From NCBI RefSeq assembly GCF_014646335.1, contig NZ_BMNG01000003.1:329544-393543 (forward strand): a DNA stretch of 64,000 nucleotides, in the 5' to 3' direction. The notes under the pieces were generated by a model. It saw nothing but the letters and a program-made list of their open reading frames with translations, ran no database searches and had not been told where the DNA came from. This document shows positions 42,004 through 50,916 of the stretch, piece after piece. A program made the translations under genes and the position numbers. Source of the stretch: Streptomyces lasiicapitis (GTDB lineage: Bacteria > Actinomycetota > Actinomycetes > Streptomycetales > Streptomycetaceae). Position 1 is the first letter of the stretch, and every line of letters starts with the position of its first letter.

Positions 42004-43352
42004 GAGCGGGGCCCGCCGGGCGCGGGGGCGGGGGCCGGGGCGGGCCGCGACGTCTGCCCGGCGGTGCGGCCCGGCGCGGGGACCCCGGGGAGGGGCTCCG
42101 CGACGCCCGGGTGCGCGTCCGGTGCGGTGTCGGATTCCGTGCCCGGTCGGGGTTCCGGTGCGGAGCCCGACTGGGTGCCGAGCCCGGAATCCTGCCCCGC
42201 GCTCGAAGTGTTGCCCGGCTCGGCGTCCGGCCCCGGGGTCGCGGGGTGCGCGACGCCCCGGCGTGCGCCTGGTGTGGTGCCGGGTGCTGTGCCTGGCCCG
42301 GTGCGGGGGGCCGTGCCCGGTCGGGGTTCCGGTGCGGAGCCTGACTGGGTGCCGAGTCTGGAGCCCTGCCCCGCGCCCGATGCGGTGCCCGACTTGGCGT
42401 ACGTCGCCGGAGCCGCCCTCGGCGTCGCCTTCGCCCGTAAGCCCGGCGCCCCCTTCCCTGCCGCCCCGTCCGCCGTCCACAGCGCCGCCAGTGACTCGGT
42501 CAGGGTGAACGCCGGTTGCCAGCCCAACTCCCTTGCTGCCGCCGTGATGTCGGCGCACTGCCACGGGACCGCCGCCGAGCGGCCGGAGCCGGTGAGGGTT
42601 TCCTCGATGCGGCCGCGGAAGGCCGCCGCGCGGACGAGGCCGTGGGCCAGGTCGCGTGCCGGGACCGATTGGCCGCTGCCGATGTTGAGGATGGGGGGCA
42701 GGGGGTGGGGGGTGGTGATGGCGAGGGTCACTGCCTCGGCCACGTCGCGTACGTCGACGAAGTCGCGGTAGGAGGACAGGTCGCCCACGCGGATCGTGTC
42801 GTGCGGCGACTGCTCGGCGGCGCGCCGCAGTTCGGCGGTGAGGCGGCCGGGGAGGCCTGCTGTGGGTGCTCCGGGGCCGACTGGGTTGGTCACCCGTAGG
42901 ACGACGGCGTCGAGGCCCGATGTTGTGATGGCGAGAGTGCCTGCCAGTTTCGTGGCGCCGTACGGGGCGAGGGGCCGGGCGGGGGCGTCCTCCGCCGTGC
43001 GCGCGCCGCGCGCGCACGGCCCGTACTCGGCGGCCGAGCCGAGGTGGACCAGACGGGCGCCGGGCGCGGCGGCCCGCAGCGCCTCGCAGAGGGCGGCGGG
43101 GCCGCGGGCGTTGACCTCCGCGAGAGTCACGGCGCCGCCGCCCACCGCGCCCGCGCAGTTGACGACCGCGTCCGGCGCGGCCCGCGCGAACAGTTCCGCG
43201 AGGGTGCCGGGCACGTCCGTGGCGAGGTCGCAGCGCACGTCGGCGTCGGGGGCACGGCCGCCGGTGAGCAGCCGCGCGCCCGGCAGGGCGCGCAGCCGCT
43301 CGGCGATGTGCCCGCCCAGGTATCCGGTGGAGCCCAGGACGAGGATCCGCAC
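42000..43352 (-). CDS. NAD-dependent sugar-nucleotide epimerase/dehydratase with repeat-rich tail
   Basis: GTG 43352 gives 450 residues. Residues 1-290 are an extended SDR: Rossmann motif GSTGYLGGHI, the YxxxK dyad in YGATKLAG, and VRDVAEAV. After about residue 300 comes a 150-residue tail rich in Gly, Pro, Ala, Thr and Arg, in which an 18-residue stretch beginning RLGTQSGSAPEPRPGT is present twice. The SDR half probably makes or interconverts an activated sugar, perhaps UDP-GalNAc from UDP-GlcNAc, for the neighbouring glycosyltransferase; the substrate is inferred. The tail looks disordered and may be a recent expansion of G/C-rich repeats. Confidence 0.78.
   Translation of the reverse strand: MRILVLGSTGYLGGHIAERLRALPGARLLTGGRAPDADVRCDLATDVPGTLAELFARAAPDAVVNCAGAVGGGAVTLAEVNARGPAALCEALRAAAPGARLVHLGSAAEYGPCARGARTAEDAPARPLAPYGATKLAGTLAITTSGLDAVVLRVTNPVGPGAPTAGLPGRLTAELRRAAEQSPHDTIRVGDLSSYRDFVDVRDVAEAVTLAITTPHPLPPILNIGSGQSVPARDLAHGLVRAAAFRGRIEETLTGSGRSAAVPWQCADITAAARELGWQPAFTLTESLAALWTADGAAGKGAPGLRAKATPRAAPATYAKSGTASGAGQGSRLGTQSGSAPEPRPGTAPRTGPGTAPGTTPGARRGVAHPATPGPDAEPGNTSSAGQDSGLGTQSGSAPEPRPGTESDTAPDAHPGVAEPLPGVPAPGRTAGQTSRPAPAPAPAPGGPRS
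42120..42380. repeat. duplicated block in the SDR gene tail
   Basis: A segment of about 70 bp starting near 42137 (TCCGTGCCCGGTCGGGGTTC) recurs near 42307 with few changes, about 170 bp apart. It encodes the repeated GTQSGSAPEPRPGT peptide on the minus strand. Confidence 0.65.
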
Positions 43353-43359
43353 GGGTCCG

Positions 43360-44073
43360 TCACGCTCCCTTGAGCAGCAGGGAGCGGTGGGTGGTGAACT
43401 CGGCGTTCGCGCGGTCGTAGTCGTCCGGGCGGCCGATGTCGAGCCAGTAGCCGCCGAACTCGTAGGAACGCGGCGGGGTTTCGGACTTCAGCAGGTCGAG
43501 GACCAGCTCGTCGAAGCCGAGCGGCAGGCCCGGTGTGTACGGGGCGAGGGTGTCGCGCGAGACGCCGTACACCCCCATCGAGACGCGGTAGTCGATGCTC
43601 GGCTTCTCGGTGAAGGCGACCACGTGGCTTGCCTCCGTGGTCAGCACGCCGAAGTCGATGCGGACCTCGCGCGCGTACGTCGCGATGGTCAGCGGCGCCT
43701 CGGACTCCCGATGCGTGCGCAGCACGTCCGCGTAGTCGAGGTCGGTGAGGACGTCGCCGTTCATGACGAGGAAGTGCTCGGGCAGGCGGTCCATCATCGT
43801 CAGGAGCGGGCCCATGGTGCCCAGCGGGCTGTCCTCCGTGGCGTAGCCGACGCGCAGGCCCCAGCGGGAGCCGTTGCCGACGTAGGCGCGGATGATGTGG
43901 CCGAGGTGGCCGATCGCGAGGGTGACGCTGGTGAAGCCCGCCGCCGAGAGCTGGCGGAGCACGATCTCCAGGATCGCGTGCTGGCCGCCGATCGGCACCA
44001 GCGGCTTGGGCAGCGAGGTGGTGTACGGGAGGAGCCGGACGCCCTTGCCTCCGGCGAGTATGACTGCGTGCAT
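43360..44073 (-). CDS. sugar-phosphate nucleotidyltransferase
   Basis: ATG 44073 follows AGGGGAGC and gives 237 residues. MHAVILAGGKGVRLLPYTTSLPKPLVPIGG is the nucleotide-binding loop of NTP-transferases; VMNGDVLTDLDY holds the metal-binding Asp and FTEKPSI the sugar-binding segment. The length is that of the single-domain RfbA/RmlA-like or mannose-1-phosphate guanylyltransferase-like class. It activates a hexose 1-phosphate, supplying nucleotide sugar to the locus. Which sugar and nucleotide cannot be read. Confidence 0.85.
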   Translation of the reverse strand: MHAVILAGGKGVRLLPYTTSLPKPLVPIGGQHAILEIVLRQLSAAGFTSVTLAIGHLGHIIRAYVGNGSRWGLRVGYATEDSPLGTMGPLLTMMDRLPEHFLVMNGDVLTDLDYADVLRTHRESEAPLTIATYAREVRIDFGVLTTEASHVVAFTEKPSIDYRVSMGVYGVSRDTLAPYTPGLPLGFDELVLDLLKSETPPRSYEFGGYWLDIGRPDDYDRANAEFTTHRSLLLKGA

Positions 44074-44151
44074 GGGGTGCTCCCCTGGGTGTGGGTGAGT
44101 GGTGCGCGAGTACGTGCGCGAGCGGGTGCGCGCCGGTGTGGTGACGTACCG

Positions 44152-45153
44152 TCAGATGTTGTAGACGCCGGTCTTGTAGCGGGCCAGGTTGGCCGGGTCG
44201 CGGAAGAACTCGACGGTGTGGGCGAGGCCTTGCTCCAGGTCGTGCGCGGGGGCCCAGCCGGTGGCGGCGCGCAGCCGGGAGGCGTCCGCGACCAGGCGCA
44301 TCACCTCGGAGGCGGCGGGCCGGACGCGCTGCTCGTCCTCCGTCACGTCGAGGTCGGTGTCCATGACCTTGCCGATGAGCCGCACCAGGTCGCCGACGGA
44401 GATCTCGCCGCCCGTACCGGCGTTGAAGGTGCGGCCCTCCACGGTCGCCGCGGGCGCCGTGCCGACCGCGAGGAACGCCTGCGCGGTGTCCTTGACGAAG
44501 GTGAAGTCCCGGGTGGGCCGCAGGTCGCCGAGCGTGATGGTGTGGTACCCGGCGGCGACCTGGCCGATCACGGTCGGGATGACGGCCCGCATGGACTGGC
44601 GCGGGCCGAAGGTGTTGAACGGCCGCAGTGTGACCACGGGTGTGCCGAAGCTCGCGTGGTAGGAGTCGGCGAGCCGGTCCCCGCCCGCCTTCGAAGCGGC
44701 GTACGGGGACTGGGTGTTGATGGGGTGGTCCTCGGTGATCGGCACGGTCTGCGCGGTGCCGTACGTCTCGCTGGTGGAGGTGTGCACCAGGCGCGGGACC
44801 TCCAAGTGCCGTACGGCTTCCAGGACGTTGAGGGTGCCGGTGACGTTGGTGTCCACGTAGCTGTGCGGCGCCTGGTACGAGTACGGGATCGCGATGAGGG
44901 CGGCCAGGTGGTAGACGGTCTCCGCGTCCGCGACCAGGGAGCGCACCGAGCCGTTGTCGCGCACGTCGCCGAGCACCACCTCGACGTGGTCGAGGACGTC
45001 GGCGGGCAGTGTCTCCAGCCAGCCGTAGGAGGAGAAGGAGTTGTACTGGACCATCGCGCGCACGCGGTGTCCCGCGGCCACCAGTGCCTCGGTGAGGTGC
45101 GAGCCGATGAAGCCCTCGGCTCCCGTGACGGCGGCGATCGGTGCGGAAGTCAT
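44152..45153 (-). CDS. NAD-dependent epimerase/dehydratase (GDP-mannose or UDP-sugar type)
   Basis: ATG 45153 after AGGAGA gives 333 residues. The NAD loop is VTGAEGFIGSHLTEAL; the active site has TSTSETYG and the YxxxK dyad YAASKAGG, with RPFNTFGPRQSMRAVIPT as nucleotide-sugar binding segment. This matches the GDP-mannose 4,6-dehydratase/UDP-GlcNAc epimerase subgroup often placed with exopolysaccharide genes. It probably shapes the sugar donor used by the PelF-type enzyme. The downstream nucleotidyltransferase and second SDR support a dedicated precursor pathway. Confidence 0.87.
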   Translation of the reverse strand: MTSAPIAAVTGAEGFIGSHLTEALVAAGHRVRAMVQYNSFSSYGWLETLPADVLDHVEVVLGDVRDNGSVRSLVADAETVYHLAALIAIPYSYQAPHSYVDTNVTGTLNVLEAVRHLEVPRLVHTSTSETYGTAQTVPITEDHPINTQSPYAASKAGGDRLADSYHASFGTPVVTLRPFNTFGPRQSMRAVIPTVIGQVAAGYHTITLGDLRPTRDFTFVKDTAQAFLAVGTAPAATVEGRTFNAGTGGEISVGDLVRLIGKVMDTDLDVTEDEQRVRPAASEVMRLVADASRLRAATGWAPAHDLEQGLAHTVEFFRDPANLARYKTGVYNI

Positions 45154-45199
45154 GTGATTCTCCTGGCTGTTGAGAAGAGTCGGGGTGGCGCGGTGCCGC

Positions 45200-46756
45200 T
45201 CAGGCGTGGGCGGTCGGCCTGCCCAAGTGGCGTACGGCGGCGGCGAGCAGGACCGGCGCGGCGGCCGTACAGCCGACGAGCTGGGCCGTCGCCGCCGGGA
45301 GCGACGAGACGTACGGCAACGCGGTGGCCGTGGCCGCCGCGCCGAGACAGAGCGCGGCCGACGGCCAGGCCACACCGAAGGCCTGAAGGAGCAGGGCCGT
45401 CCACAACACCGTGCCGAGGGAGAGGAGTTGGGCCGGTGGGGTGTCGATCAGCGGGGTGCTCGCGGCGATCGGCGCGAGGTAGGCGGACACGCACACCGCC
45501 AGCGCGCGGGTGGAGCGCAGCCGGAATCCGCCCGGCGTGGTGGAGGAGCGAAGGGCCGCGACGGCGAGCCCTCGGTAGCGGAACAGGAGCCACTCGGCGG
45601 GGCCCATGCTGAGTGTCAACACGATGACGGCGTAAGGGTCCTGGCGTCCCGCGAGCGTCGCGAGCGTGCCGGCCGCGAGGCCGAACAGGCCGTACGGCAG
45701 CGAGTGCGCGAGCCGCGGCACGGGTCCCGGTGCCGGGTCGGCGCGCAGCGCGGGACGCAGCACGTGCCAGGCCGCGACCACCGCCAGCGCCACGGTGAGG
45801 ACCGGCAGTCCGAGCCGCAGCGCGGTGGGCGGCTGCCACCACGGCAGGGCCGCCGCGCCCGCCACGACCGGCAGCAGCGCCACCGCGAGGAGCTTCTCAC
45901 GGCCGAGCACGAGCAGCACGCCGGCGGCGGCCAGATAGCAGGACTGCCCGACGGCGAACACGGAGGCGGGACCGGGCCCCGCCACCGCGAGGCCCGCCGC
46001 CGTCGCGCACACCACGCCGGGCGGCGCCCCGCGCAGCAGCGTGCGCGCGGCCTCGCGGGGGCCCGCGGCGAGCCGCAGGTACGCCCGGTGACTGAGCGCC
46101 TGCGACCAGGCCCACGACACGAGCGCCGCCGCGATCAGGGCGTGCAGGCCCGGCCCGCCCAGCAGGCCGCCCGCGGCGAGGGGGTAGGCCGCGCCGGGCA
46201 GCGCGAACAGCAACCCCCGCAGCGCGCACCGCAGATGGTCCGGCCGCCACGGGTCGGGCGGTGCGCCCGGCTCCGGATGACTGCGCGGCACCCGCTCGTA
46301 CAGCGCGTCGGCCAGCGAGAACAAGTCCGGGTGCCCGTACGTCTCCTGGATCCGGTCCCCGGTCATGCCCTGCGACTCCAGGACCGCCGCGACTTCGTAC
46401 GGGTGGACGGCCGCGCCGATGTCGTCGGCCAGCTCCGCCGCGAGCTGGTCGACGGGGTCGTCGGGCCGTGCCGGGCGGAGAGTCGCGCGGCGGCGCGGGG
46501 GCTCGCCGTGGGCGGGCGGACCGCTTTGGGTGCGTGAACCGCTTTGGGCACGCGGGCCACCTCGGGTGCGCGGGCAGGCGGCGGCGAGTCGGCGGGGGCC
46601 GCCGCGTCGGGGCTCGTCCTCCATGGGGTCGGGCTGCGCCCAGGAGGGGCGGCGCCTGGGGTGCGGGGCGGTCCCGCCGGGCCGACGCCCGGCGAGCCGG
46701 ATGCTGAGCGTGTCCTCGCCGGAGGCGCGGGGCGGCAGCGGGGTCGGGCCGCTCAT
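45200..46756 (-). CDS. polytopic membrane protein of polysaccharide locus
   Basis: ATG 46756 overlaps the glycosyltransferase stop (ATGA), indicating co-translation. The 518-residue protein has a 100-residue charged, disordered N-terminus, a helical cytosolic segment (DQLAAELADDIGAAVHPYEVAAVLE), then about ten hydrophobic helices from residue 170 to the end. No catalytic motif is seen. By position it may serve as the export or synthase partner of the PelF-type enzyme, like PelG or PelE, but I cannot show homology. The cytosolic segment resembles a small docking or regulatory domain. Confidence 0.7.
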   Translation of the reverse strand: MSGPTPLPPRASGEDTLSIRLAGRRPGGTAPHPRRRPSWAQPDPMEDEPRRGGPRRLAAACPRTRGGPRAQSGSRTQSGPPAHGEPPRRRATLRPARPDDPVDQLAAELADDIGAAVHPYEVAAVLESQGMTGDRIQETYGHPDLFSLADALYERVPRSHPEPGAPPDPWRPDHLRCALRGLLFALPGAAYPLAAGGLLGGPGLHALIAAALVSWAWSQALSHRAYLRLAAGPREAARTLLRGAPPGVVCATAAGLAVAGPGPASVFAVGQSCYLAAAGVLLVLGREKLLAVALLPVVAGAAALPWWQPPTALRLGLPVLTVALAVVAAWHVLRPALRADPAPGPVPRLAHSLPYGLFGLAAGTLATLAGRQDPYAVIVLTLSMGPAEWLLFRYRGLAVAALRSSTTPGGFRLRSTRALAVCVSAYLAPIAASTPLIDTPPAQLLSLGTVLWTALLLQAFGVAWPSAALCLGAAATATALPYVSSLPAATAQLVGCTAAAPVLLAAAVRHLGRPTAHA

Positions 46757-48450
46757 CCGGCTGCCTCGCTCTCCGCCGGAGCGGGCGTCGGGTCCGGGAA
46801 GCGGTGGGCGGGCCGGGGGACTTGGGACGGGGCGGCCTTGGCGGTGTAGCGGACGGCGGAGTGGACCGTGGTGCGGACCACGAAGCGTTCGTGGAGGCGG
46901 ACTTGGGCAGGCGCGGTCGTAGCCGCCGTCGCGGGCGCCGAATCCTCCGCGGCCGTGGCTGCCGTCGCCGGGGCGCGGCCCGTCGCCAGCTCCGTATAGA
47001 TGTCCCGGAAGGCGTCCACCGTCTGGCGCAGGGTGAACTGGTCGATCACCCGGAGCCGGGCGGCCTCGCCCATCGCCGCTCGGCGGACCGGGTCCTCCAG
47101 GAGTTCGACGGCCGCCGCCGCCATGGCCTCCGGGGAGCGCGGCGGCACCACGAGCCCGGTCGGCCCCACGGCCTCGCGTACGCCGCCGACGTCCGTGGAG
47201 ACGGTGGCGCGCCCGCACGACATCGCCTCGATCAGCGTGAACGGGAAGCCCTCGCTGATGCTGGACAGCATCACGACGTTGCCCGCCGCGTAGGCGTCCT
47301 TGATGTGCTCGACGCGGCCCTCGAAGACCACGCTGTCGCCGTGGCCGAGCGAGGCGGCCAGGGCCTCGCACCGCTCCCGGTAGGCCTCGCCCCCGCGCGG
47401 CGTCCCGCCGAACAGCCTCAGCCGCGCCTTTGGCACCCGTTCCTTGACGAGGGCGAAGCAACGTATCAGCGTCTCCAGGTCCTTGATCGGGTCGACGCGC
47501 CCCGCCCAACTCAGCGTGGGATTCCCGGGTTCGGGGCCCGCGGGCGGGAAGGCCTCGGGGTCGACGCCGTTGTAGACGGTGCGTATCAGCGCCGGGTCGG
47601 CGCCGCCGCGCTCCTCCCAGAGCCGGTTGTAGCGGTTGCCGGGGGTGATGAGGGCGGCGCGGCGGTACGACTCCTCGGCGAGCAGCCGGAAGAAGCCGAG
47701 CAGCACGGCCTTCACCGGCCGGCGGTAGGGGCCCGTGCGGTACCCGAGGTAGCGCTCGCGCAGATACACGCCGTGTTCGGTCAACAGCAGGGGTACGCCG
47801 TGGAGTTGACGTGCCACCAGACCGGGGAGTGCCGCGATGCCGCCGCTGACGGCGTGGGCCACGCCGTACTCGGGCGGACGGCAGGCGAGGGGCCGCAGGG
47901 CGTGTTCGAGGAGCGTGGTCGCGGTGACCGCGTCGTGCAGGGTGGGGCGGGCCCCGGCGACGGGCAGGTGCGGGGCGTTCCAGACGGAGGCGAGTACGCG
48001 TACGGCCCGGTCGGTGCGCAGGGCGGGCGAGAGCGCGCCGTCGCGGGCGTGCCGGGCGAGTTCGTACAGGGCAGGGCCGAAGCCGCTCTCCGCGGCCGGG
48101 TCGAGCAGGGTGGTGAGGAACTCCTCGTACACGGACAGGAGTTGGCGCAGTCGGCGGCCGCGTGGGGCGCGTCCGGCCGGGTCGGGGCCCCACATGGGCA
48201 GGCAGACCGGCTCGGTCACGTGCGGCGGCAGATCCCAGGCGAGGGGTTCGCGCCCGGTGCCGGTGACCGCGATGACGTCGAAGCGGAGGTCGGGCATCCC
48301 GCGCACGAGCTGGTCGCACCAGACGCTGACGCCGCCGTGGCTGTGGGGGTAGGTGCCTTCGGTGAGCAGGGTGACCCTTGCATCGAGGGACGAGCCGGAC
48401 GCGCCGGGTGGCGCCCCCGGTAAGGGCACGGATGCGGGTGGGTTGGGCAT
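46753..48450 (-). CDS. pelF: PelF-type GT4 glycosyltransferase
   Basis: ATG 48450 is 8 nt after GGGAG; 565 residues. LLTEGTYPHSHGGVSVWCDQ at about residue 25 is the diagnostic opening of PelF (DUF3492) enzymes. The GT4 half has YNGVDPEAF, GRVDPIKDLETLI and the EX7E motif EGFPFTLIEAM. PelF polymerises UDP-linked N-acetylhexosamine (GalNAc in Pel) at the cytoplasmic membrane. A disordered Ala/Thr tail of about 70 residues follows. It is the first gene of a six-gene leftward unit and lies downstream of the deacetylase gene in the same direction. Confidence 0.85.
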   Translation of the reverse strand: MPNPPASVPLPGAPPGASGSSLDARVTLLTEGTYPHSHGGVSVWCDQLVRGMPDLRFDVIAVTGTGREPLAWDLPPHVTEPVCLPMWGPDPAGRAPRGRRLRQLLSVYEEFLTTLLDPAAESGFGPALYELARHARDGALSPALRTDRAVRVLASVWNAPHLPVAGARPTLHDAVTATTLLEHALRPLACRPPEYGVAHAVSGGIAALPGLVARQLHGVPLLLTEHGVYLRERYLGYRTGPYRRPVKAVLLGFFRLLAEESYRRAALITPGNRYNRLWEERGGADPALIRTVYNGVDPEAFPPAGPEPGNPTLSWAGRVDPIKDLETLIRCFALVKERVPKARLRLFGGTPRGGEAYRERCEALAASLGHGDSVVFEGRVEHIKDAYAAGNVVMLSSISEGFPFTLIEAMSCGRATVSTDVGGVREAVGPTGLVVPPRSPEAMAAAAVELLEDPVRRAAMGEAARLRVIDQFTLRQTVDAFRDIYTELATGRAPATAATAAEDSAPATAATTAPAQVRLHERFVVRTTVHSAVRYTAKAAPSQVPRPAHRFPDPTPAPAESEAAG

Positions 48451-48780
48451 GGGTGGCTCTCCCGAGCGAAGTACGAAGTACGTGGACGAGCGGACCGGCG
48501 GCGGAGGCACACGCGTGCCCGCGGGCGGGGTGGGGACGGGTCGGTGACACACGCGTCGACGTGGGGTGGGTCGGCGGTGCGGAGGTCGGGGGCGGCAGTT
48601 GAGCCCGCCCCTTGTCGGCTGACGGACTGTCAGCCCTGGCCGGACCGCCCCCACCCGCCCCCCGACGGGTGGGAGTCCGGCCCGGGCGGTCGGCCCGGGG
48701 TCATGTGGACAAGGGGCCCGCGAAGCGGCGGCGCCGCCCCCCGACGAAACCCCCGCCGATACCCCCGACGAAACCTGCGG
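48451..48780. other. gap between deacetylase and PelF genes
   Basis: No gene is supported. GGCTGAC (48617-48623) and GTCAGCC (48629-48635) form a 7-bp stem with a GGACT loop, a possible terminator for the deacetylase gene. The remaining approximately 165 bp before pelF must hold its promoter if it has one. A GCGGCGGCGCCGCC palindrome lies near 48728. Confidence 0.45.
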
Positions 48781-50916
48781 CTACCGCAACGGCCCCGGCG
48801 GTACATACCGCTTCGCGCCCGCAGGCACAGGCAACTTCTTGCCCGATGGCTCCGCCACAGGAGTCCGCCCCGACCGGCCCGAGGCAGGCGCGGCGGGCAG
48901 ATCCAACGTCACCCGATCCTGAAGCGTCCCGGGCGACACCCAGCCGGACACTCTGCCCGCGTACGCGGACCCGAACGCCCCGCTGCCGATGAGGAGTTCC
49001 TGCCGCGTCCCGGAGGGCATCGTCGCGGTCGCGGCGACACCCGAGGGCGCCTGCACGGTCACCTTGTCGCCGATCCGGTGGGCGGTGACCCGCCCGGAGT
49101 CGACGGCCGCGTCCCACACCGCACGCGAGCGCAGCTCCGCGCCGATGTCGGCCATCCGCAGATTCACCAGCGGCGCGGACGACGCGAACAACCCGTCGTA
49201 CGCGTCGAGTACACGGTCGAGAACCGGGTACGCGATGCGGTCCTCCGCAAGGTTGGACTGGTGGAGGAAGTGCGGCCGCGGGTTCCCGGAGAGCGCGTGC
49301 CCGAGGGCGATCTGCGACTCCACGGGCACGATGTGGTCGGTGTACCCGGTGTCGGGGTCAAGGGGCCGGTCGAGGCACGCCATCACGGGGGACGTCTCGC
49401 AGATGCCGCTGCCGCCGTCGGCCTTGCGGGTGTAGATCCAGTTGTACTCGTCGATCTGCTCGCCGGTGCGCCCCACGTTGTAGAAGATGTTCATGGGGTA
49501 GCGCGGTGTGGTGAGCGCGGGACCGGCCTGCCGCTGCGCGGGCTCGCGGGAGTTGTCCGAGCCGAGCCAGCGCACGCCGTTGTCCTGCAGCGCGCCGCTC
49601 AGGTTCGGGTTGTCGTCGGGCTGCTGCGGCAGGACCCGCAGACCGGAGTGCTCGCCGGTCACCAACTCGCCGTTGTTCAGGGGCAGTCCGGCCCGCTGGC
49701 CCCACTGCCGGTTGTCGGAGAACTGCCGGGAGAGCTCGGCGCGCGGCACGTACCGCGTGCTGCCGTCGGTGTTCTCGACGCACTTCCACGGCACCGCGGA
49801 CACGTCCTGGACGCAGCCGAGGAACGTGTGGTTGTAGGTGTGGTTGACCCAGCGGTAAGCGGCCTTGTCGGCGATGAGCTTGTCGGCCAGCGGGTCGGTG
49901 CCGCCGTTCTCCTCGCGGAACAGCTCGCTGCCGCCGCCGTTGTAGACCATGTCGAGCGTGACGCCGCGGTTCCTGGACCACTCCTTGGCGTACTGCGCGT
50001 CCGCCGTGGTCATCCGGATCCCGTCCTGGGTGCCCTCGCCGGGCGCGCAGTCCACGTGGCCCGGCGTGCAGTCGAGCTCGGTGTCCCAGCGGTCGTCGGA
50101 GCCGAACACGTCGTCCACGTGCACCGCGAAGTGGTTGCGCGAGGCCCCGAGGCGCACGCCCTGCGTCATCCAGTCGACGACGCCGCGGGCGAGCAGCTTG
50201 AACTGCTGCTGGTGCTCGTTGTAGACGAACGTCACGACCAGCTCGCGCCGCCCGTCGTGCCGGTACTCGCCCACCAGGGAGCCGCGCTCCTGCCCGCCGG
50301 GCACCGGCGCGTCCACGTACGGAGTGAAGTCGGCGCCCGGCGCGGGCTTGGCGAGGTAGCCGTAACTCTCGCCCACGGTGGGCGAGTTGTCCTCGAAGGG
50401 CACGGCGTCGTCGAGATAGGCGAACGGCCCGGCCTTCCCGGCACCCGTGACCTGGGCGCGGACGCCGTCGAGGGAGCCGCTGAAGTCCGGTGTCTGCAGG
50501 CCCGCTTGGGGGCGGGCGTAGGTGTACGCGTCCACCTGCGGGATGGCGTACGTACGTTCGTACGCGGCGAGGGCGGCCATCTCGGGCGAGCCCGCGCCGA
50601 ACGGGTTGTCGTGGGGCAGGACGACGGCCTGGAACTTGGCTCGCGGCCGGCCCGAGACGGTGTCCGCGAGGAAGGCCGAGGTGATGGTCGGGCGGCCGCT
50701 CGCCCGAAGGTCGACGGTGGTGAACGGCGTTCCCTGGGCGTCGAGTTCGGCGGCGAGCGCGGCGGTGGCGGGGCCGCCGTCGGTCACCACGAGGACGCGT
50801 AGGTCGATGCGGGGTTCCGCAGCCGCAGCGGCCGCCGTGGCTGGTCGGCCGGGCAGGCTGAGCGCGATGAGCAGAGCGCCGGCGCCGAGTGCCGCCGCTC
50901 TCGCGGTGCGATTCAT
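48781..50916 (-). CDS. secreted CE18/PelA-type polysaccharide deacetylase
   Basis: ATG 50916 starts a 711-residue protein with a clean signal peptide (MNRTARAAALGAGALLIALS, cut after ATAAAA). Residues about 38-230 form an alpha/beta domain (LRVLVVTDGGPATAALAAEL) like the flavodoxin-like N-terminal part of Agd3. The deacetylase core has the metal-binding HVDDVFG (Asp268-Asp269) and HTYNH (His359, His363). The last 150 residues are beta-rich, possibly a carbohydrate-binding module. Agd3 of Aspergillus and the deacetylase half of PelA remove N-acetyl groups from GalNAc polymers outside the cell. The protein is probably extracellular and works on the polymer made by the downstream locus. Confidence 0.8.
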   Translation of the reverse strand: MNRTARAAALGAGALLIALSLPGRPATAAAAAAEPRIDLRVLVVTDGGPATAALAAELDAQGTPFTTVDLRASGRPTITSAFLADTVSGRPRAKFQAVVLPHDNPFGAGSPEMAALAAYERTYAIPQVDAYTYARPQAGLQTPDFSGSLDGVRAQVTGAGKAGPFAYLDDAVPFEDNSPTVGESYGYLAKPAPGADFTPYVDAPVPGGQERGSLVGEYRHDGRRELVVTFVYNEHQQQFKLLARGVVDWMTQGVRLGASRNHFAVHVDDVFGSDDRWDTELDCTPGHVDCAPGEGTQDGIRMTTADAQYAKEWSRNRGVTLDMVYNGGGSELFREENGGTDPLADKLIADKAAYRWVNHTYNHTFLGCVQDVSAVPWKCVENTDGSTRYVPRAELSRQFSDNRQWGQRAGLPLNNGELVTGEHSGLRVLPQQPDDNPNLSGALQDNGVRWLGSDNSREPAQRQAGPALTTPRYPMNIFYNVGRTGEQIDEYNWIYTRKADGGSGICETSPVMACLDRPLDPDTGYTDHIVPVESQIALGHALSGNPRPHFLHQSNLAEDRIAYPVLDRVLDAYDGLFASSAPLVNLRMADIGAELRSRAVWDAAVDSGRVTAHRIGDKVTVQAPSGVAATATMPSGTRQELLIGSGAFGSAYAGRVSGWVSPGTLQDRVTLDLPAAPASGRSGRTPVAEPSGKKLPVPAGAKRYVPPGPLR

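Noticed and set aside
45200..48550. Single frame of more than 1100 codons spanning glycosyltransferase and membrane-protein genes
   Set aside because: Only its final 518 codons read as protein. The upstream part is a shadow of the PelF-type gene, which lies in another frame and ends with an ATGA overlap.
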